Source of the DNA: Vampirovibrio sp041737375
GTDB lineage: Bacteria > Cyanobacteriota > Vampirovibrionia > Vampirovibrionales > Vampirovibrionaceae
NCBI RefSeq assembly: GCF_041737375.1
Contig: NZ_JBGSRV010000003.1
Span: 152,787-216,786, forward strand
Direction: 5' to 3'
Length of the DNA stretch: 64,000 nt
Under the pieces are notes generated by a model, which saw only the letters and a list, made by a program, of their open reading frames with translations, searched no databases and was not told the origin of the DNA. Of this stretch, positions 1-8,642 are shown in pieces; positions within the stretch are counted from its first letter, which is position 1, and every line of letters starts with the position of its first letter. The position numbers were made by a program, and so were the translations under genes.

Positions 1-2
1 TT

Positions 3-320
3 GTGGCCAAGCCCCCTTGCAGTGGTGGTGCCGATTGTTCCCCAACCCCTCCCCAGCAAATACCGGGCAACCCCACAACGCCTATATCCCCTTTATTTCC
101 TTTATACCCCAAAGAATATGGTAATCTGGGCGACACCCTGCCTCCCAACGCTGGCAACGTGTTAAGCTACACCCGCTCCATCTTCCTGGCCCGTTCGCCG
201 GTGCCCATCATTCGGAAGAAGGTGGTTGTTCCGCCACCACAACCACCGGCTAAAATCATGGTGGTTCAACCTCAACCCAAACCCGTCCAGAAAAAAGTAC
301 CGGTGCGTGGTTACTGGTAA
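3..320 (+). CDS. hypothetical proline-rich protein, 5' partial
   Basis: This frame is open to the window edge, and the GTG at 3 need not be the true start, so it is probably the C-terminal part of a longer protein. The visible residues are rich in Pro, Val and Lys, with short PPPQPP and VVQPQPKPVQKK-like runs near the end, as in extended periplasmic or surface linkers. No domain is recognised. A strong terminator follows 23 bp after the stop, which supports it as a real gene end. Function unknown. Confidence 0.55.
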   Translation: MAKPPCSGGADCSPTPPQQIPGNPTTPISPLFPLYPKEYGNLGDTLPPNAGNVLSYTRSIFLARSPVPIIRKKVVVPPPQPPAKIMVVQPQPKPVQKKVPVRGYW

Positions 321-342
321 ACCTTCAAAAAAACATAAACTT

Positions 343-380
343 AACACCCTCTTTCAGCCACGGCCGAAAGAGGGTGTTTT
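343..380 (+). terminator. Rho-independent terminator
   Basis: A perfect 13-bp stem (343-355 with 366-378) encloses a 10-nt loop and ends in a short T run. It lies just after the proline-rich gene and before the outer-membrane-type gene, so it separates two transcription units. Confidence 0.85.
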
Positions 381-478
381 GTAATAAAATAAGTCGTATT
401 TACTGGAAACCATCAGGCATGCACAATTAGCAGCATTAGCAGTGGCAAATCCCTATCAGTAACAGGTATTTTTACAGT

Positions 479-1447
479 ATGAAAAAAAATCGGCTTTTAA
501 CCTTGTTCTGTTTAAGCTTATTGATGATGCTGGGCTATGCCATGGCCAGCCCGGAAGATGAGCTGGGAGACTCGCTGGAAACCCTTCAGGCATTGACCGA
601 AAACGCCGCTGAAATATGGATGAATGAGGATCAAACAGCACCCCCTACTGTTTTGTTGAGCGAAGGGGAGGCCACTGGCCAGTCCGCTACAGAATTTGCT
701 GAAGATGAAACCGATGAACGTTTTTCACTGCTGAACCTTCGATTTCTGGATGCAGGGCTGCCCATGCCAGAGCCCGACAATCACACCGGAGATTTATCTT
801 CTGATTCGCATGGTATTCCCGAGCCGATGGTGTTTGATTTGGTTCGCCCACTGGGGGCCAAAAAAGGCGCGCTGGAAATCAACACCCTGTTTCAGGGTGG
901 ATGGCAGCACAAAGGCCGCTTTTCAAACCATTGGGCGCCAGAAGTGGAATACGCCTTTCGGGACGGCATGGCCCTGGAGTTTGAATTGCCCATGGGTAAC
1001 CTGCAAACCGAGGCCCTTAAATTTGCCTTTCAGGCCACCTTGCCTTCCCGCTTAGAGCGTGTGGTTCACGGGGTTCAATTTTTTAATGAGTACGGCTTGC
1101 GGGATCGCACGTTGGGAATGACCGCAGTCCACATTGGGGGCCTCAGGCTCAGCGATCGATGGAGTGTGCTGAGTATCAACGGCCTGGAAAACGCAAACTT
1201 AATGAGAAAGCCCTCACTGGCCGGTTTGATTAACAACAGCCTGTTTTACCGCAAGTCCGACAAAATGACGCTGGGCATAGAAACCAACCTGCGGCTCAAG
1301 CGCCGTGAAAATGGGTTTCTGCTGATGCCCCAAATCCACCTGGAATTAACCCCACATTACAGCCTGCAAATGGGCGCGGGCTTTCGCAAAGAAAGCGGTC
1401 TGGCCTTAGTGCCTACAGTAGGCATGCGCCTGATTCGAACCTTTTAA
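479..1447 (+). CDS. outer-membrane beta-barrel-like protein
   Basis: The 322-residue product begins with a clear signal peptide (KK, a hydrophobic core, then AMA-S near residue 24). A low-complexity acidic linker follows to about residue 110. From there to the end the sequence alternates polar and hydrophobic residues in short strands and closes with ...MRLIRTF, a C-terminal Phe typical of BAM-inserted barrels. The segment with LEINTLFQGGW, EVEYAFRDGMALEFELP and LGIETNLRLKRR looks like successive barrel strands. It probably sits in the outer membrane. Substrate or partner cannot be told; secreted or adhesive roles are possible. Confidence 0.65.
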   Translation: MKKNRLLTLFCLSLLMMLGYAMASPEDELGDSLETLQALTENAAEIWMNEDQTAPPTVLLSEGEATGQSATEFAEDETDERFSLLNLRFLDAGLPMPEPDNHTGDLSSDSHGIPEPMVFDLVRPLGAKKGALEINTLFQGGWQHKGRFSNHWAPEVEYAFRDGMALEFELPMGNLQTEALKFAFQATLPSRLERVVHGVQFFNEYGLRDRTLGMTAVHIGGLRLSDRWSVLSINGLENANLMRKPSLAGLINNSLFYRKSDKMTLGIETNLRLKRRENGFLLMPQIHLELTPHYSLQMGAGFRKESGLALVPTVGMRLIRTF

Positions 1448-1607
1448 GTGCCCCGTCAGGCAAACCCAAAAAGCATCCATTTCATTTAAAAATCGATCAC
1501 ACTACCAGCCATCGCTTCATAAAAGTCAAAGGCTTCTATAGTGGTTCCCTTTTTTAGGGTATAAACAAGGGGTGGAATCAGGAAAATGAGCAAAGGGGAT
1601 CCGTGCC

Positions 1608-2786
1608 ATGGCCAATCGTACTTCTCACAAAGCGGCCCAGTTTAACGAGTCTGTGATTCGGCAAATGAGCCAGATGGCCCGCAAATATGAGGCCATCAAC
1701 CTGGCGCAGGGCTTTCCCGATTTCCCGTGTCCGGAAGAATTAAAACTGGCGGCCTGTGAAGCCATCCATGATGATATCAACCAGTACGCCGTCACCTGGG
1801 GGGATGCCCAGTTTCGGCAAGCCATCGCCGAAAAAGAAGGCCCCTATCTGGGAATTACCATTAACCCGGACACCGAGATTACAGTGACCTGTGGGGCCAC
1901 TGAGGCCATGGCCGCCGTGATGCTGGCCACCATCAACCCCGGCGATGAAGTGATTGTGTTTGAACCCTATTACGAGAACTATGGGCCGGATGCCATTATT
2001 GCCGGAGCCATTCCCCGCTATGTGACCCTGCACCCGCCGGAATGGCGCATTGATGAGGCCGAGCTGGCAGCGGCGTTTAACAGTAAAACACGGGCCATTA
2101 TCATCAACACCCCGCACAACCCCACCGGTAAAGTATTTAGCCGCGCCGAGCTGGAAATGATCGCCAAATACTGCCAAAAATGGAACGTACTGGCCTTCAC
2201 CGATGAGATTTATGAGCATATCCTGTACGATAACCACCAGCACGTGGGCATGGCCAGCCTACCGGGTATGAAAGACCTGACCGTCACCATCAACGGGCTG
2301 TCTAAAACCTACAGCGTCACCGGCTGGCGGGTGGGCATTGTGATTGCCCCGGAAGACATTACTCAAGCCGTTCGCAAGATGCACGATTTTTTGACGGTCG
2401 GGGCCGCCGCTCCCCTGCAACGGGCAGGCATTACGGCCATGCAGTTGCCCCAGTCCTACTATCTGGATCTGGCGCAAAAATACGATGAAAAACGCCGCAT
2501 GATGATGGGCATTCTGGATGAAGCGGGCATTAAATACTTTCGCTCTCAGGGGGCCTATTACGTGTTCAGCGATATTTCTGAATTTGGCTACAAAACCGAT
2601 GTGGAATTTACCCACTTTTTAATGAAAGACATTGGGGTGGCCGTGGTTCCCGGCTCCAGCTTTTTCAGCCGCCCGGAACTGGGTCGCAAGTTTGTGCGCT
2701 TCTGTTTTGCCAAAAAACCGGAAACCTTAATAGCCGCCCAACTCCGGCTCCACAAGTTAAAAGATACCGTGCGTCTGGGCCGTTAA
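1608..2786 (+). CDS. pyridoxal-phosphate aminotransferase, class I/II
   Basis: The 392 residues match fold-type I aminotransferases of the kynurenine/methionine/aspartate aminotransferase group: LAQGFPDFP near the N-terminus, NTPHNPTG at about 166-173, TDEIYEHI, and the PLP lysine in NGLSKTYSVTGWRVG at about 233. Such enzymes move an amino group from an amino acid to a 2-oxoacid in the cytoplasm. The start has a good AAGGGG ribosome site. A kynurenine-type substrate would suit the aromatic-amine genes nearby, but substrate cannot be read from sequence; methionine or glutamine transaminase activity is an equal alternative. Confidence 0.9.
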   Translation: MANRTSHKAAQFNESVIRQMSQMARKYEAINLAQGFPDFPCPEELKLAACEAIHDDINQYAVTWGDAQFRQAIAEKEGPYLGITINPDTEITVTCGATEAMAAVMLATINPGDEVIVFEPYYENYGPDAIIAGAIPRYVTLHPPEWRIDEAELAAAFNSKTRAIIINTPHNPTGKVFSRAELEMIAKYCQKWNVLAFTDEIYEHILYDNHQHVGMASLPGMKDLTVTINGLSKTYSVTGWRVGIVIAPEDITQAVRKMHDFLTVGAAAPLQRAGITAMQLPQSYYLDLAQKYDEKRRMMMGILDEAGIKYFRSQGAYYVFSDISEFGYKTDVEFTHFLMKDIGVAVVPGSSFFSRPELGRKFVRFCFAKKPETLIAAQLRLHKLKDTVRLGR

Positions 2787-2842
2787 TCCCCACCCCGTTT
2801 TTTGAGAGACGGGCCATTTAGTTTTATGCAAAGCGCTAAGGT

Positions 2843-4082
2843 TTAAAGCGTTTCATTTTTGGCTTGAATAACGCCACTGGAGGCGCTCAAATCAGAACGG
2901 GCTTCATCCAAGGAAAAATAAAAAGTGGCACCCTCTCCCGGCACACTGTCGGCCCAAACACTGCCTCCGTGACGGTTAATGATGCGCTGCACACTGGCCA
3001 GCCCAATGCCCGTTCCCGGAAAATCGGACTTGAGATGGAGTCTCTGAAAAGGCTTGAACAAACGGTCCGCCCCGCTCGCATCAAAGCCAACTCCGTTGTC
3101 TTTCACAAAATAAAAAGGCTGATCGTTGACAACACGCATCCCAAATTCTATATGGGTCACCGCTTCTTCCTTCGAATATTTCCAGGCATTGTCCAGCAAA
3201 TTTCCCAAAACCGTTTTCAATAAAACCGGATCCGCCTCATCTCGTAGTCTCGGTTGCACCTTAAAATGCGCCTGACGATCGGGAGATTGTTCCTGAAGAT
3301 CCTGCGATAATTCCTGAAACATGGCGCTTAAATCAACCGGCTCTCGTTTCATTGACGCGTTGGAGAGTCTTGAAAAAAGCAAAATATCATCAATCAATAC
3401 CCCCATTTGGGAGGCGTTAACGGCGATGCGCGAAAGATAAAGCCTCACTGACCTCATCGGAAAATCGGGTCATTACCAAACCGCTAAATTGCTCAATTTT
3501 GCGAAGCGGCGATTTGAGATCATGAGACACCGAATAACTGAAAGCCTCCAGCTCATCGTTGGTGGCTTTCAGCTGACGGGCCTTCTCATTCAGGGCCTCC
3601 GTGCGTTCTGCCACAATCGCTTCCAGTTCCTGATTCAACTGCTGAAGCTGACGTTCGGCTTTTTCCCGCTGTTCAATCTCTTTTTCCAAAGCCGCCGGGG
3701 TTTTAAGGGCCAGCGCCTTGGGAATGGTGGGAATCAGGCTAAATACAGTGGCCCAGGAAATTACGCCCGTCATAAACCGCTCCAGCGTGTTTAAACGATA
3801 GGCGGGCCACCAGAACATCACCGCATCCAGCAAGTGAGAAATACCGCAAGCAAAAATAAAAGCGGCAAACAGCCAGAAAATTTTGGGGAACACCATGAAT
3901 TTTTTTCGACTGACAAAATAAAGCAGTAAAAAAGGAATGCTGATGTAAGCGCCAAAAATAATCAAATCGGAAACAATCATGAACCATCCGGTAAAGGACT
4001 GCCAGCCTGAGCCACACAGCCAGCGCGGGGGAAAACCCTCCGTTTCAAATAGTCGATTCAAAAAATCCAGAACCGGATTCAT
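2843..4082 (-). pseudogene. ethylene-receptor-like sensor histidine kinase, frameshifted
   Basis: Two minus-strand frames (4082-3420 and about 3440-2843) together encode one kinase. The N-terminal three-helix region matches the ethylene-binding domain of plant ETR1 and cyanobacterial SynEtr1: SDLIIFGAYISIP (conserved Asp, Tyr, Ile-Pro), then FWLFAAFIFACGISHLLD with the Cys and His of the copper site. A coiled coil leads to HisKA (SYSVSHDLKSPLRKIEQF), and the second frame holds the rest of HisKA and the HATPase (NLLDNAWKYS, DNGVGFD, GTGIGLASVQ). Removing one A from the AAA at 3439-3441 joins the frames as ...SEAYLSRIAVN. This is either true inactivation or a base-calling error. The ATG at 4082 has an AGAGGGAG ribosome site; an upstream extension to 4154 has none. 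Confidence 0.8.
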
Positions 4083-4190
4083 CAATGACAAGCTCCCTCT
4101 AAAAAACCAGAACTTTGTATGAAAAACAAAAGCAAGCTCTTGTAAATTATCCATTTTAGAAACAGTTGGACAATACCCAATGGTTTACTT

Positions 4191-4260
4191 CTATCAATAG
4201 CGGATTGAAAACCTGCGTTTAGCCGTTTAGCCGTCTAGAAAAGTAAACCGCTATTGATAG
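4191..4260. repeat. 13-bp inverted repeat covering the end of the aldehyde dehydrogenase gene
   Basis: Arms at 4191-4203 and 4248-4260 are perfect inverted copies separated by 44 nt. The right arm includes the last codons and stop of the aldehyde dehydrogenase gene. No T run follows, so it is a weak terminator candidate, or a trace of rearrangement between this gene and the kinase gene. Confidence 0.5.
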
Positions 4261-5753
4261 CGATAGCAGACCGTCTTGAACTCCGAGAAAAACTCCAGCG
4301 CGTAACGCCCTCCCTCACGCCCCATGCCACTGGCTTTCATGCCCCCAAACGGGGTGCGTAAATCTCTGGCAAACCAGCAGTTCATCCACAAAATACCGGC
4401 TCTAATCTCTTGAGATAAACGATGACATCGATTCACGTCCTGACTCCACACACTGGCCGAAAGCCCATAAGGCGTGTCATTCACCAGATGAATGGCCTCT
4501 TCCTCGGTATCAAAGGCAATAATGGGCAATACCGGGCCAAAAATCTCTTCCTGGCACAGAGCGGATTGAGGCGATAAATTGATAAAAACGGTAGGCTCCA
4601 GAAAGTAGCCCTTGGCCAGTGCGTCCGGCTGGGTTAAACGAGTGCCGCCAGCCAGCAATTGTCCCTCCTGGCGTCCCAATTCAATATAGCGCATCACCTT
4701 TTCATAATGCTCGGCACTAATTAAAGAACCCATCCGGGTTTCTGGCTGAAGCGGATCGCCCACCGGGATGGAGGCCACTTGTTTCAACACTTGCGGCAAC
4801 ACCTCGGCCAGAACTGAGCGCTGTACAAACAACCGGGAGCCCGCCAGACAAATTTGGCCCTGATTTCTAAAAGCCGCCTTCACCGCCGTTTCAATGGCAT
4901 TGGGCAAATCGGCGTCTTCAAAAATAACGGTGGCCCCTTTGCCTCCCAATTCAAATGAAATTTTTTTCAAGCTGTCGGCTGCCGCTTTCATAATGGTTTT
5001 TCCGGTTACGGTTTCACCCGTAAACGAAATCGCCTTCACCTCAGGATGCCGGGTCAGCGCTTCGCCAGAGCCAGCGGTGCCAAAACCATGCACCACGTTA
5101 AAAACGCCGGGTGGAATCTCAGCCTCCTGAAAAATCTCGGCCAGCAAGGTGGCGGTGGTGGGGGTCCATTCCGCGGGCTTGAGAACAATGGAATTGCCCA
5201 TAACCAAGGCAGGCGCAATTTTCCAGCTGGCCAGATACAAGGGAAGGTTCCAGGGGGTAATGAGGCCTACCACCCCCAAAGGTTCCCGCACCGAGAAGTG
5301 CCGCTCCATGCGATCGACCGTAAAACATTCTTCGCTCAACTGGGCGGCGGCTTCCGCAAAAAAATGAAAATTCTGGGCCGCTCTGGGAATATCCCCATTC
5401 AAACTCTCTGAAAGCGGTTTTCCGGTATCCAGCGTCTCGGCCATGGCCAAAGCGTCCCTGCGGGCCAAAATGCGATCCCCGAGGTCACGCAGTTTCTGGC
5501 ACCGGGCTTTCATGGGCAATTTCGCCCACGAACCGGCCTCAAACGAGCGCTTGGCGGCATGCACCGCCAATTCGATATCGGCCGATTCTCCCCGTGCCAC
5601 CTGATTTAACAGCGCCCCGGTGGCCGGATTGATATTGGCAAAAGTTTCCCCGGCCAGCGGATCGACAAACGCACCATCGATATACAGTTTTAAGGTTTCC
5701 CCAGTTGAAACCGGGGAAACGGATGCACTGGATTGACTCACAAACAGGGTCAT
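4251..5753 (-). CDS. amnC: 2-aminomuconate 6-semialdehyde dehydrogenase-like aldehyde dehydrogenase
   Basis: A full-length ALDH-superfamily protein of 500 residues: NAD-binding region with TPWNLPLYLASWKIAPAL and FTGETVTGK, general-base Glu in FELGGKGA (about 266), catalytic Cys in NQGQICLAG (about 301), and EEIFGPVLP. It belongs to the hydroxymuconic/aminomuconic semialdehyde dehydrogenase group. The neighbours identify the likely substrate: the genes before it encode a RidA-type deaminase and both subunits of a 2-aminophenol dioxygenase. It would oxidise the ring-cleavage product 2-aminomuconic semialdehyde to 2-aminomuconate. The ATG at 5753 follows an AAGGAG site and lies 9 bp after the stop of the RidA-type gene, so they are co-transcribed. 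Confidence 0.8.
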   Translation of the reverse strand: MTLFVSQSSASVSPVSTGETLKLYIDGAFVDPLAGETFANINPATGALLNQVARGESADIELAVHAAKRSFEAGSWAKLPMKARCQKLRDLGDRILARRDALAMAETLDTGKPLSESLNGDIPRAAQNFHFFAEAAAQLSEECFTVDRMERHFSVREPLGVVGLITPWNLPLYLASWKIAPALVMGNSIVLKPAEWTPTTATLLAEIFQEAEIPPGVFNVVHGFGTAGSGEALTRHPEVKAISFTGETVTGKTIMKAAADSLKKISFELGGKGATVIFEDADLPNAIETAVKAAFRNQGQICLAGSRLFVQRSVLAEVLPQVLKQVASIPVGDPLQPETRMGSLISAEHYEKVMRYIELGRQEGQLLAGGTRLTQPDALAKGYFLEPTVFINLSPQSALCQEEIFGPVLPIIAFDTEEEAIHLVNDTPYGLSASVWSQDVNRCHRLSQEIRAGILWMNCWFARDLRTPFGGMKASGMGREGGRYALEFFSEFKTVCYRYQ

Positions 5754-5762
5754 CAAACTCCT

Positions 5763-6215
5763 TTAGGCCTTATAGGCAATGGCTTTGATTTCGATAAAAT
5801 TACGACCGGGGGGCAAAGCCTGCACGGTGGTGCGAGCCGGGAGCTGCTCAAAATTAAAAAATTCGCCATACACCTGATTGTAGGCATCAAAATCCTGCAT
5901 TTTGGCTAAAAATACGGTCACATCCACCACATCCCGCAAATCACAGTGAACCGAGGCCAGCACCGTGATCAGGTTTTCCAGCACCTGTCGGGTTTGAGCC
6001 GCCACGTCATAGCGAAGGATGCCGCCGTTCTCGTTCAGGGTCAGCCCAACCTCTACGCCGGTTTGAGGGTGTCTGGCGCCCAGCCCGCATACAAACACCA
6101 AAGGCCCCGCCTTCACCACATGCGAATAGGCACCCAAGGGGGCAGGTGCATTTTCTTCCATGCGAATATACGTTTTTTCGGTCCCTGCCAAACCGCTCCC
6201 TGAACCCATCGTCAT
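5763..6215 (-). CDS. amnD: RidA-family protein, probable 2-aminomuconate deaminase
   Basis: The 150-residue protein shows the RidA/YjgF pattern: APLGAYSHVVKAGPLVFVCG, TRQVLENLITVLASVHCDLRDVVDVTVFL, and the C-terminal LPARTTVQALPPGRNFIEIKAIAY, including the conserved Arg. RidA members hydrolyse enamines/imines; the branch found with 2-aminophenol cleavage genes is 2-aminomuconate deaminase (AmnD). It sits between the dioxygenase subunits and the semialdehyde dehydrogenase, which supports that role over general imine hydrolysis. A GAGGGGA ribosome site precedes the ATG. Confidence 0.78.
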   Translation of the reverse strand: MTMGSGSGLAGTEKTYIRMEENAPAPLGAYSHVVKAGPLVFVCGLGARHPQTGVEVGLTLNENGGILRYDVAAQTRQVLENLITVLASVHCDLRDVVDVTVFLAKMQDFDAYNQVYGEFFNFEQLPARTTVQALPPGRNFIEIKAIAYKA

Positions 6216-6359
6216 TGAACATCCCCTCAGTGCAATTCAATATAAACCCTTGATTTGAAATACCGGGTGATTATTTTATCCCACTTGGGTAGAAATTGAT
6301 AATGCACAAAAGGATATAAACCCAAGCGATACAAACCCCATACTCAACCCGGAAGCAAT

Positions 6360-6389
6360 TTCATTAAAACGGTTTTCCGCTTTAATGAA
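6360..6389 (-). terminator. hairpin over the stop codon of the dioxygenase alpha gene
   Basis: A nearly perfect 13-bp inverted repeat with a 4-nt loop includes the stop codon of the alpha subunit gene. No T run follows in the minus direction, so it may attenuate or protect mRNA in the 166-bp gap before the RidA-type gene instead of ending transcription fully. Confidence 0.45.
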
Positions 6390-7203
6390 CATCGTAAGAC
6401 AACACCACCGCACCGGCCCCCCACAAGGACCCATAAGCCAACACCTGAGCCGGGGCGCTGAGATTATTCATGGCCCCCATCATCCAGTAAAACCCTTTAA
6501 AGCCCATTTCGGGGTTGGCCTTCTCAACGTACTCTGGTCCCCACTCCAGCGCTTTTAAACCCTGACCCTGACCCAACAGATCCAGCATTTGCCGGTTCCA
6601 CTGATCATCCTGAGGGTTGGAAAAACGCTCGGTTTGCGGGGTTACCACTTCGGTTAAAAACCGATGCGACATCAACGAACAATTAATCAGCACCGCCCGC
6701 TTGCCCGATTGCTGAATGGCTTCCCCCACCGCTTGACCCAGGGTCATGGCATCTTCTGCGCTGGCGTAAATATTGGAAGAAACAATGACCACTGGCAAAT
6801 GACCCTTCGGGTTGAAATAGCGCAAGGCCACCAGCGTGGCGGTATCCACCGGGAACCCCGCATAATCAACCAGCTTGGTAGCTAGCCCCCGGCTTCGGCT
6901 TAAACGTTCCGCCCGGGCCGTTAAGTCCCGATCGATTTGAAAGGAATAGGGCATATCGCCCAAATCATGCCAGTTTTCATCCACATGCAACCCGCTGGGG
7001 TTGGCAGCGTACTGGAACGAATGCCCCAGTACCGAAATCCACTGGGCGCTGTATAAAACCAGCACCTCCGGGGCCGCAGCCTCCACCTGAAGGGCTGCTG
7101 TTTTCATGGCCTCCCGAAACACTTGCCAGGGTCCGTCTCCGCTTTGCTCAAATATCAGTTGAGGCAGTCCCGGAACCATCAACGCTTTCACGATACCGGG
7201 CAT
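6382..7203 (-). CDS. amnA: 2-aminophenol 1,6-dioxygenase alpha subunit (LigB-like, non-catalytic)
   Basis: This 273-residue protein has the class III extradiol dioxygenase (LigB) fold and is a paralogue of the gene just upstream. At the positions where the beta subunit has metal-binding His residues, it reads VPGLPQLIF and YSAQWISVLGHSF, so the metal site is lost. That matches the structural alpha subunit of AmnBA, where only beta carries iron. The ATG at 7203 has a GGAGG site inside the end of the beta gene, and the two overlap by 16 bp, as expected for coupled synthesis of a heteromer. A longer in-frame start at 7254 lacks such a site. Confidence 0.85.
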   Translation of the reverse strand: MPGIVKALMVPGLPQLIFEQSGDGPWQVFREAMKTAALQVEAAAPEVLVLYSAQWISVLGHSFQYAANPSGLHVDENWHDLGDMPYSFQIDRDLTARAERLSRSRGLATKLVDYAGFPVDTATLVALRYFNPKGHLPVVIVSSNIYASAEDAMTLGQAVGEAIQQSGKRAVLINCSLMSHRFLTEVVTPQTERFSNPQDDQWNRQMLDLLGQGQGLKALEWGPEYVEKANPEMGFKGFYWMMGAMNNLSAPAQVLAYGSLWGAGAVVLSYDVH

Positions 7204-8156
7204 GTGGCCTCCGAGGGATGCTCTCTGGCTTGCCGAAACGCTTCCAAATCCCACTCAATCACTGCGTTGCCGGTACCAATCACCGAACCATAGGCATGCA
7301 CCTCTGCGGGCATGGCCGGAAAGCCCATGGCCGATAACATCCACATTAAAGAACCTGCCTTAACCTCGGCTGCGGTTTTCGCCATAAATTCGGGCAAAAT
7401 GGCCTGCACAGCATCCAGATCGCCTTGACGGAGCAGATCCACAAACTTCATATCCCATAAGTATTGCTCAAAGCTATAAACCGCTTCCTTGCTCATATCT
7501 TCAGGAATCTCGGGTTCCCGATCAAAATGCAGGTGAGACAAGGTATTACTGGCCACCACCACGGCCCGCCTGCCAGTTTTCTTAATGGCCTGAGCAGTGG
7601 CCTGCCCCAGCTTGATCATTTGATCCTGAGCGTCATCGTGGCTGAAATAGTAAGGCGAATTATTGGCCGAAATCCCCAGCACCGGAATGTCCCAATGGGG
7701 GTTGAGCATATGCAGGGATACAATGGTGCCATAATCCACCCGAAAATGAGGATTCACCATTTTTTGAGCCTGCAAGCCCATGGCGGTGGCTTCCGCAACG
7801 CAAGCCTCAGCCAGTTCAACATCAATGTCCATTTCAAAGGCATACTGAAACAGATGGGGAAAAATAGGATCCACCGACAGGCCCGACAACTTGGGAACGC
7901 TTAAAAAATGATGGCCCACCACGGTTTGCCAGTGCGGACTATGCACGATAATCACATCCGGCTTCAGCTTCCTGATTTTATCCCGGCAACGTTGATAGCC
8001 CCAACGCAAATTTTCCCACCCGCCTTGTGAGCGGGGGATATTTTGGGGCGGATTTTCAGCGTAAACCAAATGAGGCGGATGAGGGGCCAAAAAACCCGCC
8101 ACAATGCTCCCCAAGCCGGAATGGCCGACATCCGTAATTGGCTTCAAATTTCCCAC
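7188..8156 (-). CDS. amnB: 2-aminophenol 1,6-dioxygenase beta subunit (LigB family)
   Basis: The protein starts GxIVAGFLAPHPPHLVYAEN and continues with HSPHWQTVVGHHF and ISANNSPYYFS, which I recognise as the catalytic beta subunit of 2-aminophenol 1,6-dioxygenase. The two His-containing motifs carry iron ligands; a conserved Glu lies near the C-terminus. The enzyme opens the ring of 2-aminophenol using O2 to give 2-aminomuconic semialdehyde. I chose the GTG at 8156 because AGGAGG lies 6 nt before it and the family begins close to this point. It is first in the minus-strand set beta-alpha-deaminase-dehydrogenase. Later steps (decarboxylase, hydratase, aldolase) are not in the window. Confidence 0.88.
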   Translation of the reverse strand: MGNLKPITDVGHSGLGSIVAGFLAPHPPHLVYAENPPQNIPRSQGGWENLRWGYQRCRDKIRKLKPDVIIVHSPHWQTVVGHHFLSVPKLSGLSVDPIFPHLFQYAFEMDIDVELAEACVAEATAMGLQAQKMVNPHFRVDYGTIVSLHMLNPHWDIPVLGISANNSPYYFSHDDAQDQMIKLGQATAQAIKKTGRRAVVVASNTLSHLHFDREPEIPEDMSKEAVYSFEQYLWDMKFVDLLRQGDLDAVQAILPEFMAKTAAEVKAGSLMWMLSAMGFPAMPAEVHAYGSVIGTGNAVIEWDLEAFRQAREHPSEATCPVS

Positions 8157-8327
8157 AGCAGTCCTCCTGGAAAAAGCTGGCTTCCACGCTTCAAAGTGAA
8201 CCCTTCTGGCAAGCTGGCAAGCCGCCGGGTGCTTGATTACGGGCACCCGGATGTTGACCTGATTATCAGCTCAACATGACGATTTGTAAACCGCAGGACC
8301 CGGAAAGGATATTGAAACGAAGCCGGA

Positions 8328-8367
8328 GCCGATCAAAAACCGGCACAAAATACGGTTTTTGATCGGC
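8328..8367. terminator. bidirectional terminator-like hairpin
   Basis: Perfect 15-bp inverted repeat (8328-8342 with 8353-8367), 10-nt loop, with A and T runs inside the arms so that it can work on either strand. It separates the KGG gene from the dioxygenase gene set, implying that set has its own promoter between about 8160 and 8325. Confidence 0.75.
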
Positions 8368-8423
8368 GAAACGGCAATGTGATAAAACCAGTTCTCTCTG
8401 GAGAACACTCCCCCTGTGGTGCG

Positions 8424-8642
8424 TTAGGATGCGGGTGTCGAGCTTTTATCGACAGGACGGGCGCTTTTCTTGGATCGCGCTTGCCCACTGGCCTGTCCCC
8501 CTTTTTTACCGGCAGCTCTAGCCTCTTCAGAGGTGAATTGATGAGCAGTTCCCTTTTGATGGGCTGCCTTTCCCCCTTTACTGGCAATTTCTCGCTGCTT
8601 TTCGGGAGACATGGAGGCGAATCCACGTTGACTGTTACCCAT
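8424..8642 (-). CDS. KGG-repeat stress-response protein
   Basis: The 72-residue protein is hydrophilic, with the KGG signature: FASMSPEKQREIASKGG, then SKGGKAAH and GKKGGQASG, followed by a basic tail. Small KGG proteins (relatives of GsiB, YciG and ConB) are general stress proteins, often made during starvation or desiccation. The ATG has a GGAGGAA upstream region. It stands alone on the minus strand with a terminator behind it. Confidence 0.85.
   Translation of the reverse strand: MGNSQRGFASMSPEKQREIASKGGKAAHQKGTAHQFTSEEARAAGKKGGQASGQARSKKSARPVDKSSTPAS

Noticed and set aside
1740..2243. 167-codon frame antisense to the aminotransferase gene
   Set aside because: Shadow of a strongly recognised gene; same reasoning applies to the other long antisense frames inside argS, recG, hemL and the TPR gene.
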